Source: Amycolatopsis tucumanensis (lineage in GTDB: Bacteria; Actinomycetota; Actinomycetes; Mycobacteriales; Pseudonocardiaceae). From it: DNA of 64,000 bases. Of the stretch, positions 24,877 through 34,244 are shown in pieces. Location of the stretch: positions 62,001 through 126,000 of the forward strand of contig NZ_JAKGSD010000012.1 of the NCBI RefSeq assembly GCF_021654135.1, in the 5' to 3' direction. Below the pieces are notes generated by a model. That model was given only the letters and a program-made list of their open reading frames with translations, had not been told where the DNA came from and made no database searches. Both the position numbers and the translations under genes were made by a program. Every line of letters begins with the position of its first letter. Positions within the stretch are counted from its first letter, which is position 1.

Positions 24877-27270
24877 TCACTCAGCGAATGCGGTTCCCAA
24901 CGGCAGCTCTCCTGCCCGCGCGTCCCCGCCCCGGGCGGGGACCACCTCCACGATCTGGTGCTTCATCAGCGGCTGCCCGCTGGCGACCGAGAAGTCGCCG
25001 AGCGCGCAGAGCACGTTGAGCTCCGGCATGTACCCGCTCACGTTGCCACGCGGGAGGTCGTAGGGCACCGCCCGGTACCCGAAGACCGAGCGGGTGCTGC
25101 CGTCCCGGGCGAAGCTCGTGATGTCGACCAGGTCGAACTTGGCCAGGCCGCGCTCGGCCATGTCCTCCGGGTTCATGAAGAGCAGCGTCCGCAGGTTGCG
25201 CACCCCGCGGTACCGGTCGTTGTCCGAATAGATCGTCGTGTTCCACTGGTCGTGGGAACGCATCGTGGACAACATCAGCCGGCCCGGCGGCAACACGACA
25301 TCGGGCAGCGGCGCCGCACCGAACTCGGCCCGCCCGCTCCCCGTCAGGAACACCCGCTCCCGCGCGGGTTGCCGGATGCGGAAGCCCAAGGGCATCCGGA
25401 CCCGGCGGTTGAAGTCCTCGAAGCCCGGCAGGACCTTCGCCATCGTGTCGCGGATCCGGTCGTAGTCCTCGACGTAGCGCTCCCACGGTGTCGCCGAATC
25501 CGGCAGGGTCGCTCTCGCCATCCCGGCCAGGATCGCGCATTCCGAGCGGAGCTCCGGGGAGGGCGGCCGGCGTGTGCCGTACGAGAGGTGGACCATGCTC
25601 ATCGAGTCTTCGACGGTGACGCCCTGCTCGCCGCAGCGCTGCACATCCCGCTCGGTCCTTCCCAGGCACGGCAGGATCAGCGCTCGTTTGCCGTGCGCGA
25701 GGTGACTGCGGTTGAGTTTCGTGCTGACCTGGACGGTCAGGTCGGTGTTGCGCAGAGCGGCGATCGTGGTGGCGGTGTCGGGCGCGGCCAGCGCGAAGTT
25801 CCCGCCCAGCGCGACGAAGACCTTCACCCTGCCCTCCAGCATGGCCTGGATGGTGCCCACCGTGTCCAGCCCGTGCTCGCGCGGCGACTGGATGCCGCAC
25901 ACCTCGTCCAGGCGGGCCAGCAGCTCCTCGTCCGGCCGGTGATCGATTCCGCACGTCCGGTTTCCCTGCACATTGCTGTGTCCCCGCACGGGCGAAACCC
26001 CCGCGCCCTCGCGACCCAGGTTGCCCCGGAGCAGCAACAGGTTGACTATCTCACGCACCGTGTCGCAGCCGTGCTCTTGCTGGGTGAGGCCGAGGCACCA
26101 GGCGACGATCGTGCGGTGGGCGGTGAGGTAGCGCTCCGCGAGGTCGCGAATCTCCCGCTCCGGCACCCCCGCCTGGTGGACCAGCTCGGACCATTCCTGC
26201 GCCCGTACCGTCTCCCGGTAAGCGTCGAAGCCATGGGTGTAGCGCTCGATGAACTGCTCGTCGATCGCCGAGGGATCGGTTTCGGCACGCTCCAGCACGG
26301 CTTTGGCGACACCCCGCAGGAGGGCCAGATCTCCGCCGATCCGCGGCTGCACCGTCATCGTGGCGGTCTCGGTGGTCCGGAACGTGCCCATGGCCAGGAA
26401 CTCGTGCGGCACGATGGTGCGCCGCGACGCCGCTTCCACCATGGGGTTGACGTGGACGATCTGCGCGCCGCGGCGATGCGCCTCGGCCAGCGAGGTCAAC
26501 ATCCTGGGCGCGTTGGAGGCGGCGTTGACGCCCATCACGATCAGCAGATCCGCCACGTCCCAGTCGGTGATGTCGCACGTGCCCTTGCCGGTGCCGAGCG
26601 CTGCGGTCAGGGCGCGCCCGGAAGCCTCGTGGCACATGTTCGAGCAATCCGGCAGGTTGTTCGTCCCGAACTCGCGCACCCAGAGCTGGTACAGGAAAGT
26701 GGCCTCGTTCGACAACCGGCCCGACGTGTAGAACGACGCCTCGTGGGGGCTGTCCAGCCCGCGCAGTGCGGTTCCGACGAGTGTGAAGGCGTCGCTCCAG
26801 GAGATCGGGACGTACCGATCGGTTTCGGAGTCGTAGCTGAGCGGCTCTGTCAGCCGGCCCTGGTCCTCCAGTGCGAAATCCGTCCATCCGGCCAGTTCCG
26901 TGACGGTGTGCTCGGCGAAGAACGACCGGTCGACCCGCTTGCGGGTCATCTCCCACGTGACGTGCTTGATGCCGTTCTCGCAGATGTCCAGGTGCAGGCC
27001 GTTGCGGTCGTCGGGCCAGGCGCAGCCCGGACAGTCGAACCCGCCGTTCTCGTGGTTCATCCGGAGAATCGCGCGAGGAGCGCGCAGGAACTCGCGCGAG
27101 CGGACCACGTTCCTGGCGACACTGCGAGCGGCGCCCCAGCCGGCAGTGGGGGCACGGTCATCCGTCTGCGAGAACCCGCCGCCACGGTTCGGTCCGCGTC
27201 CGCGCGCCGGTGTTCCCGGCGCCCCGCGGCCCAGTTCGTCCGCGGGAACGGCATCCGGTTCTGGCGTCAT
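24877..27270 (-). CDS. Molybdopterin oxidoreductase, FdhF/YdeP family
   Basis: A 797-residue molybdopterin-guanine-dinucleotide enzyme with the alpha-subunit fold of formate dehydrogenase. The N-terminal CPGCAWPDD (near residue 80) is the hallmark of the YdeP branch. NMCHEASGRALTAALGTGKG, GVNAASNAPRMLTSL, VRGHSNVQGNRTCGIDH and the C-terminal RGNVSGYMPELNVLC are cofactor-domain signatures. It lacks the full CxxC-x3-C 4Fe-4S set and the Sec/Cys of true formate dehydrogenase, so the substrate is unknown; E. coli YdeP is linked to acid resistance. It is first in a two-gene operon with the PAS kinase. Confidence 0.88.
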   Translation of the reverse strand: MTPEPDAVPADELGRGAPGTPARGRGPNRGGGFSQTDDRAPTAGWGAARSVARNVVRSREFLRAPRAILRMNHENGGFDCPGCAWPDDRNGLHLDICENGIKHVTWEMTRKRVDRSFFAEHTVTELAGWTDFALEDQGRLTEPLSYDSETDRYVPISWSDAFTLVGTALRGLDSPHEASFYTSGRLSNEATFLYQLWVREFGTNNLPDCSNMCHEASGRALTAALGTGKGTCDITDWDVADLLIVMGVNAASNAPRMLTSLAEAHRRGAQIVHVNPMVEAASRRTIVPHEFLAMGTFRTTETATMTVQPRIGGDLALLRGVAKAVLERAETDPSAIDEQFIERYTHGFDAYRETVRAQEWSELVHQAGVPEREIRDLAERYLTAHRTIVAWCLGLTQQEHGCDTVREIVNLLLLRGNLGREGAGVSPVRGHSNVQGNRTCGIDHRPDEELLARLDEVCGIQSPREHGLDTVGTIQAMLEGRVKVFVALGGNFALAAPDTATTIAALRNTDLTVQVSTKLNRSHLAHGKRALILPCLGRTERDVQRCGEQGVTVEDSMSMVHLSYGTRRPPSPELRSECAILAGMARATLPDSATPWERYVEDYDRIRDTMAKVLPGFEDFNRRVRMPLGFRIRQPARERVFLTGSGRAEFGAAPLPDVVLPPGRLMLSTMRSHDQWNTTIYSDNDRYRGVRNLRTLLFMNPEDMAERGLAKFDLVDITSFARDGSTRSVFGYRAVPYDLPRGNVSGYMPELNVLCALGDFSVASGQPLMKHQIVEVVPARGGDARAGELPLGTAFAE

Positions 27271-27505
27271 CGTCTCGTCTCCTCCGGCCCGGCCGTGGTG
27301 GGATCGGCACTTCCTCGATCATCGAGGCCGGCGGGCCCGGGCACCATCGCGCGCACCCGACATCGGGCCGTGGGGTTTTCCCGACGCACGGCGGGGCCGG
27401 TCCGCTGACGAACGTCGAGCCCGCTCGCTGGAGAACCGCACGGAAGACGCCGGAAGATGGGTTGCCCACCTGAGGCGCAGCCTCCCGAGACCAACCGGTG
27501 AAGTC

Positions 27506-27916
27506 ATGTGCGAACAGAATCAGAACGTACTGCTCTTCGCGTTTCACGATGCCCGCCGCGCTGCCGACGTGCTGGCGGCCGCGCACCGGCTCCCCGGCCT
27601 GCGTGAGGTCGCCGTCGTCGCCTGCACCCGGGCCGGGCAGCTTCGCATCGAACCGCACTGCCCGGACACCGGCCGCAGCGCCGTCCTTGCCCGGGTGCTG
27701 GACGCGCTCGCCGCGGCACTCGCCGCGCTGCACGGCGCGGCTGAGCCGCGGACGTTTCCCAGCACAGCGCGGGGAATCGCGGCGTTCGCCGAGCTGGTCC
27801 GCCCCGGCTGCCCGGTCCTGCTCGTCGCCGCGTGCGACGAGCTTCGGACGGAGATGGCGAGGATCGCCGAACGGTTCCAGGCCGCTCTCTACCACCTCCC
27901 GGCCGGCGCTGCCTGA
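27506..27916 (+). CDS. Small cytoplasmic protein of unknown function
   Basis: A 136-residue protein beginning MCEQNQNVLLFAFHDARRAA, with alternating strands and helices suggesting a ferredoxin-like alpha/beta fold, distantly recalling DUF1269/DUF6325. It has no signal, membrane helix or catalytic motif that I recognise. The ATG at 27506 is preceded by CGGTGAAG. It diverges from the molybdoenzyme gene across a 235-base gap that must contain both promoters, and converges on the thioesterase gene. Confidence 0.6.
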   Translation: MCEQNQNVLLFAFHDARRAADVLAAAHRLPGLREVAVVACTRAGQLRIEPHCPDTGRSAVLARVLDALAAALAALHGAAEPRTFPSTARGIAAFAELVRPGCPVLLVAACDELRTEMARIAERFQAALYHLPAGAA

Positions 27917-27938
27917 TCTGCTCACGCGCGGCGGCGGG

Positions 27939-28442
27939 TCACCAGACGAGCAGGGAACTCGATCCGGTCGCCACCAGCTTCGCGGACCGGTCCCGGATCT
28001 CCGCGTCGGCGAAGATCACCCGGCTGCCCGCCTTGGTGACGACCCCGGTCGCCGTGAGGGGGCCGGTGTCGAGAGTGATCGGCCGCAGGTACTTGACCGT
28101 GATCTCGATGGAGGTGTAGCGCTGCCCGGCTTTCAAGGTGGTGTGGGCGGCGCAGCCGGCGACGGTGTCCAGCAGGGTGCACGCGAGCCCGCCGTGCACC
28201 ACTCCGAGCGGGTTGTAGTGCTCGGCGCCGGGGGTGCAGGTGAAGACCACGCGTCCGTGGTCGACCTCGACCGGTGTGAAGTTCATGGTGTGCGCGATCG
28301 GCGGCGCGGGCAGCTCACCGTCGCGGAGCGCGCGCATCGCGTCGATCCCGTCGAGCTCGGCGATACCCGCGACGACTTCGGCGGGATCGGTCCAGGTGAG
28401 GACGCGGCTGGTTCGGTTGTCGTTCACGTTCTCTGCTTTCAC
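27939..28442 (-). CDS. PaaI-family hotdog thioesterase
   Basis: A 167-residue acyl-CoA or acyl-carrier thioesterase with the hotdog motif YNPLGVVHGGLACTLLDTVAG (N, HGG and D being the usual active-site positions) and the following IEITVKYLRPI strand. The start given is GTG at 28440-28442; a second in-frame GTG at 28425-28427 is just as plausible. It lies 21 bases after the ketosynthase stop, so it ends the HxlR/ketosynthase operon and may release or proofread the product made there. Confidence 0.85.
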   Translation of the reverse strand: MKAENVNDNRTSRVLTWTDPAEVVAGIAELDGIDAMRALRDGELPAPPIAHTMNFTPVEVDHGRVVFTCTPGAEHYNPLGVVHGGLACTLLDTVAGCAAHTTLKAGQRYTSIEITVKYLRPITLDTGPLTATGVVTKAGSRVIFADAEIRDRSAKLVATGSSSLLVW

Positions 28443-28463
28443 GTCGAGGGTGCCGGTGCCCGG

Positions 28464-29684
28464 CTATGTGGTGAAGACCAGGGCGGTGTTGTGGCCACCG
28501 AACCCGAAGGAGTTGCTCAGGGCCGCGCCGAACGCGCCGGCCCTGGGCCGCTCGCGCGTGATGTCGAGGCCGAGCCCGGGTTCGGCGTCGGCCAGCGTCG
28601 GGGTCGGCGGCGCGGTCTGGTGGGCGATGGCCAGCACGGTGGCCACCGCTTCGAACGAGCCGGCGCCGCCGAGCAGGTGTCCCGTCATCGACTTCACCGC
28701 GGAAACGACGGGCGCGTGTCCGCCGAACACGGTCCGGATCGCGCGTGCCTCGACGATGTCGCCCGCCGGTGTCGAGGTGGCGTGGGCGTTGACGTGGCCG
28801 ACGTCCTCCGGGGACAGCCCGGCGTCCCGGATGGCCGTCCGCATGGCACGGATCTGCCCGTCCCCCTGCGGCTCCGGAGCGACCATGTCGTGCGCGTCGG
28901 AGGTGATGGCGGCGCCGGCGAGGGTGGCGTGCGGAACACGACCGCGGGCACGGGCGTGTTCCTCGCTCTCGATCACGAGCACGGCCGCGCCCTCCCCCAG
29001 GACGAACCCGTCCCGGGCCCGGTCGAACGGGCTCGAGGCGAGGCGCGGTTCGTCGTTCCGGGTGGACATCGCGCGGGCTTGCGCGAAGCCGGCCATCGTC
29101 AGCTCGTTGACGCAAGCCTCGGTGCTCCCGGCGATCACGACGTCCGCACGGCCGAGCCGGATCAAGTCCAGGGCGTGGGCGACGGCCTCACCACCGGTGG
29201 CGCACGCACTCGCCGGCGTGATGGCACCCGCTCGCGCGTCGAGATCGATGCTGACGGCCGCGGCGGCGCCGTTGGGCATCATCATCGGGACCATGCGCGG
29301 GCTCAGCCGGCGCGGGCCGTGGTCCCGCAGGGCGTTGTGGTTGTCGAGCAGGGTGTTCACCCCGCCGATCCCCGTACCCATGACGACAGCGACACGCTCG
29401 GGATCGACGGACGACGCCGACAGCTTCGCGTCCTCCCACGCCTCCCGCGCGGCCACCAGGGCCGCCTGCTCCGCGCGGTCGAGGCGGCGCGCGGCGACGC
29501 GATCCAGCTTGGCCGCGGGGTCGACGGCCATGCGGGCGGCGATCCGGGTCGGCAGCGCTGCGGCCCAGTCGTCGTCGAGAAGCGCGATGCCGGAACGTCC
29601 GGCCAGAAGCGCGTCCCAACTGTCCGCGGCGGTCCCGCCCACCGGGCTGATGGCGCCGACTCCGGTGACAACCGCTGCCCTCAC
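28464..29684 (-). CDS. Beta-ketoacyl-ACP synthase II-like protein (FabF-like)
   Basis: A 406-residue condensing enzyme with the complete Cys-His-His set: Cys161 in PASACATGGEA, the first His in VNAHATSTPAGD and the second in KSMTGHLLGGAGS. It also has the C-terminal NSFGFGGHN typical of KAS II. It extends an acyl chain with malonyl-ACP. The GTG start (29682-29684) overlaps the HxlR gene by four bases. No acyl carrier protein or other fatty-acid gene is adjacent, so it is probably a specialised ketosynthase rather than the housekeeping FabF. Confidence 0.9.
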   Translation of the reverse strand: MRAAVVTGVGAISPVGGTAADSWDALLAGRSGIALLDDDWAAALPTRIAARMAVDPAAKLDRVAARRLDRAEQAALVAAREAWEDAKLSASSVDPERVAVVMGTGIGGVNTLLDNHNALRDHGPRRLSPRMVPMMMPNGAAAAVSIDLDARAGAITPASACATGGEAVAHALDLIRLGRADVVIAGSTEACVNELTMAGFAQARAMSTRNDEPRLASSPFDRARDGFVLGEGAAVLVIESEEHARARGRVPHATLAGAAITSDAHDMVAPEPQGDGQIRAMRTAIRDAGLSPEDVGHVNAHATSTPAGDIVEARAIRTVFGGHAPVVSAVKSMTGHLLGGAGSFEAVATVLAIAHQTAPPTPTLADAEPGLGLDITRERPRAGAFGAALSNSFGFGGHNTALVFTT

Positions 29685-30061
29685 GACCGGGCCGCCTTCC
29701 GCCGAGCCTCGGCGCCGAAACGCCTCCCCCACACGTCCATCGCCTGCAGGACCGGCACGAGGGCTTCGGCCGCTTCGGTCGGCAGGTACCGCTCACGCAC
29801 GCGCGACCCGGGTTCGCGGTAGCTCTCCCGCCGGAGGATGAGGCGTTGCACCAGCGTTTGCAGGCGGTCGCTCAGCACGTCGTGGCTCAACCCGAGCGCC
29901 TCCCGGATCTCGGAGAACTTCGTGTTGCCGTTGAGCACCTCCCGGACGATGAGAAGCGACCACTTCTCTCCGATCTGGGCGATGCAGGCGTCCGCACCTC
30001 GGTAGAGGTCCGGGGCGGGCCCGGCAGGCTCACCGCCGGCTGGGGTAGCGCGAGAAGTCAT
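29681..30061 (-). CDS. HxlR-family transcriptional regulator
   Basis: A 126-residue winged-helix protein. The HxlR signature is ACIAQIGEKWSLLIVREVLN, followed by FSEIREALGLSHDVLSDRL. The ATG (30059-30061) is chosen because the sequence upstream is promoter-like. It lies in front of the ketosynthase gene with a four-base overlap and probably autoregulates that operon through the palindrome at 30080-30102. HxlR proteins often respond to aldehydes, quinones or other electrophiles; the signal here is unknown. Confidence 0.9.
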   Translation of the reverse strand: MTSRATPAGGEPAGPAPDLYRGADACIAQIGEKWSLLIVREVLNGNTKFSEIREALGLSHDVLSDRLQTLVQRLILRRESYREPGSRVRERYLPTEAAEALVPVLQAMDVWGRRFGAEARRKAARS

Positions 30062-30079
30062 GGCGCAACTATAGTCCAT

Positions 30080-30102
30080 CTGAATCCTGGATCCGGATTC
30101 AG
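30080..30102. promoter_or_regulatory. CTGAATCC palindrome between HxlR and LuxR genes
   Basis: CTGAATCC (30080-30087) and GGATTCAG (30095-30102) form a perfect inverted repeat with a seven-base spacer. It lies 18 bases upstream of the HxlR start and 48 bases upstream of the LuxR start, a natural place for an HxlR dimer to control both. Confidence 0.55.
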
Positions 30103-30149
30103 GAGTGAACCGGGTTCGACGCACCCGCAACCACCCGGAGGTACAGGAG

Positions 30150-32921
30150 ATGAGCGCTTCCGGTGCTGACACGCCGTCCGGCCTCATCGGCCGCGACGCG
30201 CTCCTGAACGGTCTCCGCGACTTCGTCCGGCGCAGCGCCCAGGATGGCGAGGCACGGGCGATCGTGGGTGAGGCGGGCATCGGGAAGACCGCGCTCCTCA
30301 AGACCGCCTGCGCGTACGCCGAGGAAGCCGGGATGCGGACACTCCGGGTGACCGGCGCCGAGTTCGAAGCGGAGATCGGCTACGCGGGGCTCCACGCACT
30401 GCTCCTGCCGCTGCGGGATGTGGCGGACGATTGTGCGCCTCCACTGCGGGAAGCGCTGCGGGTGGCGCTCGGGCGGCAAGAGGGACCCGCTCCGCGACAG
30501 CTGATGGTGTTCAACGCGGTCTTCGAACTGGTCTCCCTCGCCGCCCGGACCAGGCCGGTCCTGTTGTGCGTCGACGACCTCCAGTGGCTCGACCAGGCCA
30601 CCATCACCGCCATCGGTTTCCTCGCCCGGCGAGTACGGGGCACGTCCGTCGGCGTGCTTGCCGCGTCCCGGTCGGCCCACGTCTTGGCACGCAGTGGCAT
30701 CCCCGTGGTGCGCATCGGGCGGTTGTCGCCGGACCACGCGCGAGAGCTGCTTTCTCGTCGTCGTCCGCCCCTTCCGCCGCGGCTGGAGCAACGGGTGCTG
30801 TCGGAGGCCGACGGCAACCCGCTCGCCCTCCTGGAGCTCGCCCGGTCGGTCTCCGACCTGGCGGATCCCCTGGGCCACCTGCCCGCGGTGCTGCCACTGA
30901 CGACCAAGTTGGAACGCGCCTTCGCCGTCCGGACCGCCACGCTCCCCGAGCAGGCACGGCAAGCGCTGCTCCGAGTCGCGGTGGACGGCCGCGCGGATCT
31001 CCGGCACCTCCTGCACGACGGGTTGACAGTCGATGACCTCGCACCCGCGGAAGCGGCGGACCTCATCGCCGTGGATCGAAGAGCGATGACGGTGGCGTTC
31101 AGCCATCCCCTCATCCGGTCCGCGGTCGTCGGGTCCGCCGCGCCGGCGGATCTGCGGCGCGCGCACGCGGCGATCGCGGACCGGCTGGACGACGATCCGG
31201 CACGACAGGCGTGGCACCTGTCCGAGGCGACGATCACCCCGGATGAGGACGTCGCCGCGCGCCTCGAAGCGGCAGCACACGCCTTTCTCGCCCGAGGCGA
31301 CGCGCCGATGGCCGTCACGCTGCTCATCCGCGCCGCGCGGTTGAGCCCGCTCGGTTCGTCCGCGGCCCGACGGCTCGCCGAGGCGGCATCGCTCGCCGCG
31401 CAGGTCACCGGTGACCTGGACGATGCCGCCCGCCTCCTCGACGAGGCACGGCGTCTGAACCCGCGGGTGACGAACTCGCTTCACGCGGCCGCCGCGGCCG
31501 CCTACATCACGGTCAACCGTGAGGGCGACGTGGACACCGCGTTCCGGCTCCTCCTCGGGGCGATCGAGTCGGCTTCCTCCGACGCTCCCAGTGAGGAACA
31601 CGGTGAAGCGCTGACGACTCTGCTTTACCTGAGCTGGTGGGCCGGGCGGGAGGATTACTGGACCTCGTTCCACCGGGCACTCGCGCGGCTCGGCGACCGC
31701 GTTCCGCCTCTGCTCCGGATGCTGAGCCTGGCATTCGCCGACCCCGTCCGCCACGGTCCGGCGATCCGGTCCCAGGTGGCGCAGCTCGTCGAACGCAACA
31801 TCGACGAATACGAGCCCACGCAGATCGTCCGGGTGATGACCTCGGCCATCTACCTCGACATGCTGACCGGGTGCCGGGGAGTGGCGTGGCGGCTGGTCGA
31901 AGGCGGCCGTCAGGGCAACGCGGTGCGATCGAGTCTGGGCGCCCTGATGCTTCTCTGCCTCGACGACTTCGCCTCCGGCCGGTGGGACGAAGCCGAGCGA
32001 CTGGCCGACGAAGGCATCGACCGGTGCCGCGCCCACGGCTACGACTTCCTCGCGTGGTACTTCCTCTACGACAAGGCGTTGCTGGCCGCCGTCCGGGGCG
32101 AGCCCGCCACAACGCACGAGTGGACTACCGAGCTCAGCCGTCTGGCCGCCTCCCGCAAGGCCGCCACTCCCGCGCAGTACGGCGCACACCCCCGGACGCT
32201 GGCTGCCATCGGGGCGGGCGACTGGGAGTCCGCGTTCCGCCATGCGAGCACGCTGAGTGCCGCCGGAACCTTCGCGCCGCACCGGCCGATCGCGATGTGG
32301 GTGGCGTTCGACCTCGTCGAGTCCGCCCTCCGGACAGGACGCGAGGACGCGGCCCGCGCCCACGTCGCAGCGATAGTCGCGAACGACATCGGCGCCCTCT
32401 CGCCGCGCATGGCGGTCATCGCCCTCGGTGCGCGGGCGTTGGTCGCCGAGGGCGCCGACGGCGAACAGCTCTTCGAGGAAGCCCTCGCTGTCGAGGATGC
32501 CGGCAGATTCCCCTTCGACCTCGCCCGTGTCCAGCTCGCCTACGGGGAGCGGCTGCGCCGGAACCTGCGGTTCGTGCGAGCGAGAGAAGTCCTGCACTTC
32601 GCCCTCGAGACTTTCGAACGCCTCGGCGCCGAACCGTGGGCGGCGCGGACGAGACAAGAGCTGCGGGCTGCCCGCGACCCGGAGACGAAAGTGCCCGTCA
32701 CCGCGCCGGAGAAGGCACTGACCGCGCAGGAAAGAGCGATCGCCGAACTCGCCGCAGCCGGCTTCAGCAACAAGGAGATCGCGCGGCGGCTGTACCTCTC
32801 CCCCCGCACCGTGGGTGGCCACCTTTACCGCACCTTCCCCAAGCTCGGGATCTCGACGCGCGCCGCTCTGCGAGATGCGCTCGAGCGCATCGACGACCGG
32901 GAAACGGCTCCGGCAGGCTGA
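30150..32921 (+). CDS. Large ATP-binding LuxR-family (LAL) regulator
   Basis: A 923-residue regulator. The N-terminal AAA/STAND domain has Walker A VGEAGIGKT (residues 39-47) and Walker B PVLLCVDDLQWLDQ. A long helical TPR-like middle region follows, and the C-terminus holds a LuxR helix-turn-helix (LTAQERAIAELAAAGFSNKE, then IARRLYLSPRTVGGHLYRTF). The ATG at 30150 follows GGAGG eight bases upstream. LAL proteins are usually activators of catabolic or secondary-metabolite genes. It diverges from the HxlR/ketosynthase operon, a plausible target. Confidence 0.92.
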   Translation: MSASGADTPSGLIGRDALLNGLRDFVRRSAQDGEARAIVGEAGIGKTALLKTACAYAEEAGMRTLRVTGAEFEAEIGYAGLHALLLPLRDVADDCAPPLREALRVALGRQEGPAPRQLMVFNAVFELVSLAARTRPVLLCVDDLQWLDQATITAIGFLARRVRGTSVGVLAASRSAHVLARSGIPVVRIGRLSPDHARELLSRRRPPLPPRLEQRVLSEADGNPLALLELARSVSDLADPLGHLPAVLPLTTKLERAFAVRTATLPEQARQALLRVAVDGRADLRHLLHDGLTVDDLAPAEAADLIAVDRRAMTVAFSHPLIRSAVVGSAAPADLRRAHAAIADRLDDDPARQAWHLSEATITPDEDVAARLEAAAHAFLARGDAPMAVTLLIRAARLSPLGSSAARRLAEAASLAAQVTGDLDDAARLLDEARRLNPRVTNSLHAAAAAAYITVNREGDVDTAFRLLLGAIESASSDAPSEEHGEALTTLLYLSWWAGREDYWTSFHRALARLGDRVPPLLRMLSLAFADPVRHGPAIRSQVAQLVERNIDEYEPTQIVRVMTSAIYLDMLTGCRGVAWRLVEGGRQGNAVRSSLGALMLLCLDDFASGRWDEAERLADEGIDRCRAHGYDFLAWYFLYDKALLAAVRGEPATTHEWTTELSRLAASRKAATPAQYGAHPRTLAAIGAGDWESAFRHASTLSAAGTFAPHRPIAMWVAFDLVESALRTGREDAARAHVAAIVANDIGALSPRMAVIALGARALVAEGADGEQLFEEALAVEDAGRFPFDLARVQLAYGERLRRNLRFVRAREVLHFALETFERLGAEPWAARTRQELRAARDPETKVPVTAPEKALTAQERAIAELAAAGFSNKEIARRLYLSPRTVGGHLYRTFPKLGISTRAALRDALERIDDRETAPAG

Positions 32922-32923
32922 CC

Positions 32924-32961
32924 GGAACCGGTTGCGCGGCGGCTGCCGCGCAACCCGTTCC
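32924..32961. terminator. Hairpin between LuxR and DUF4331 genes
   Basis: A 16-base arm at 32924-32939 pairs with 32946-32961 with one mismatch and a six-base loop. It begins two bases after the LuxR stop and can act for both convergent genes. Confidence 0.75.
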
Positions 32962-33011
32962 ACAGCCCGATCCCGCCGGCCGGTCCCGTTGGGACACCCC
33001 CGCGAGGCGGG

Positions 33012-34040
33012 TCAGCCGACGGCGGGAACAGCAGGAACGTACGGGAACGAGGCCGACGGAGGCTCGACGACCGATTCCTTCCCGATACCGAGGGCGACCG
33101 GCGTGTTGGCCGCGATCGAGAACATCACGTCGGGAGCGTTGTCGGTCAGGGCGCGACCGTTCCACTCGGCGAATCCGAAGGAAGCGGGCGTACCGACGTA
33201 GTAGGGCAGGACGTTCGGCAGGAGGCGGCTCACCAGCCGCCGCGCGTACCCGTCCGGGTCTTCCGACGTGCCGTGTGCCGCCACGATCCCGGTGATCTTC
33301 TTGACCAGAGCACTGCCGTACATCGCCCGGTCGTCCCTCGGACGACCGGTGTTCATGTCGCCACCCAGCCGCTCGTCGAACTGGGCGAAAAGGGGATGGA
33401 TCATGGGCAAACCGGCGCGGTTGATCGACCGCCAGCCACCGGCGTCCGTGCGCAGGCTCGAGAGAGCCCAGACACCGATCCGGCGGGACGCCGGAAGCTC
33501 ACCGTCCGGCAGCTCGAGCGCGATCGAGTACACCGTGTGACCGGCACAGGCGTTGACCGCCGTCCGGGGAGCCCAGCCGTCGACCGTGATCGTCGTGCCG
33601 TACTGCACCGCGTGGCCGACAGCGCGCAGCACGGTCGGTTCGATCCAGAACGGGTCACCGGCCTTTCCTGCCCAGATCCGCTCGCCGTTCCGTCCGGGCA
33701 ACCTCTCGCCGGTGCCACCCTCGCCGGCCAGGGTGCCGACCGCGAACGCGTCCGCGGCGTCGGTTCCCGCGATCCGGCGCACCGTGTAGTGCTGCCCGCC
33801 GGTGCCGTCCTGCTCCCCGAATGTGAAGCGATAGGTGATCTCCTCGACCGCGTCGCCGTCCAGGTCGATCTTCAGCTCGTACATCCCTTCCGGATGGAAT
33901 CCGGGGATCGCGGGCCCGTTCAGCGAGTGCGACACGTTGAGAACGAAAGCCGTACCGACAATTCCGCGGAAAACGTACAAATCGGTGATGTCGAGGCGAA
34001 CGTCCTGGCGGGCGGCGGGCGAATCAAGGTGGTGTGACAA
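33012..34040 (-). CDS. DUF4331-family protein
   Basis: A 342-residue protein. The TTG at 34038-34040 is chosen because it starts the conserved SHHLDSPAARQDVRLDITDL that opens DUF4331 proteins. The further upstream open frame has no similarity. Other conserved parts are YVFRGIVGTAFVLNVSHSLN, HPEGMYELKIDLDGD and the C-terminal GRALTDNAPDVMFSIAAN. There is no signal peptide with this start. The family is widespread, beta-rich and of unknown function. It diverges from the leader peptide/MFS unit. Confidence 0.8.
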   Translation of the reverse strand: MSHHLDSPAARQDVRLDITDLYVFRGIVGTAFVLNVSHSLNGPAIPGFHPEGMYELKIDLDGDAVEEITYRFTFGEQDGTGGQHYTVRRIAGTDAADAFAVGTLAGEGGTGERLPGRNGERIWAGKAGDPFWIEPTVLRAVGHAVQYGTTITVDGWAPRTAVNACAGHTVYSIALELPDGELPASRRIGVWALSSLRTDAGGWRSINRAGLPMIHPLFAQFDERLGGDMNTGRPRDDRAMYGSALVKKITGIVAAHGTSEDPDGYARRLVSRLLPNVLPYYVGTPASFGFAEWNGRALTDNAPDVMFSIAANTPVALGIGKESVVEPPSASFPYVPAVPAVG

Positions 34041-34244
34041 CGCTTGCTCACCTTCGGTCGAGTGCTGCGGCCGGAAGGCCGCGATCGTCAGTGTGGACGG
34101 GGAACCGCAGCACCACCACGTGAATTCGGCCCTATTCGCGTACGAAGGTCTACTCGAGACAAGCAAGGTGGAGTCGTTCGACTCAGGCGAACGGAATGCC
34201 GGCAGGGACATCATCGGTACCACCCGACAAAGGAGGAAACACTG

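Noticed and set aside
30099..32963. Open reading frame of 954 codons on the minus strand
   Set aside because: It is a mirror of the LuxR-family gene, with no domain and biased composition.
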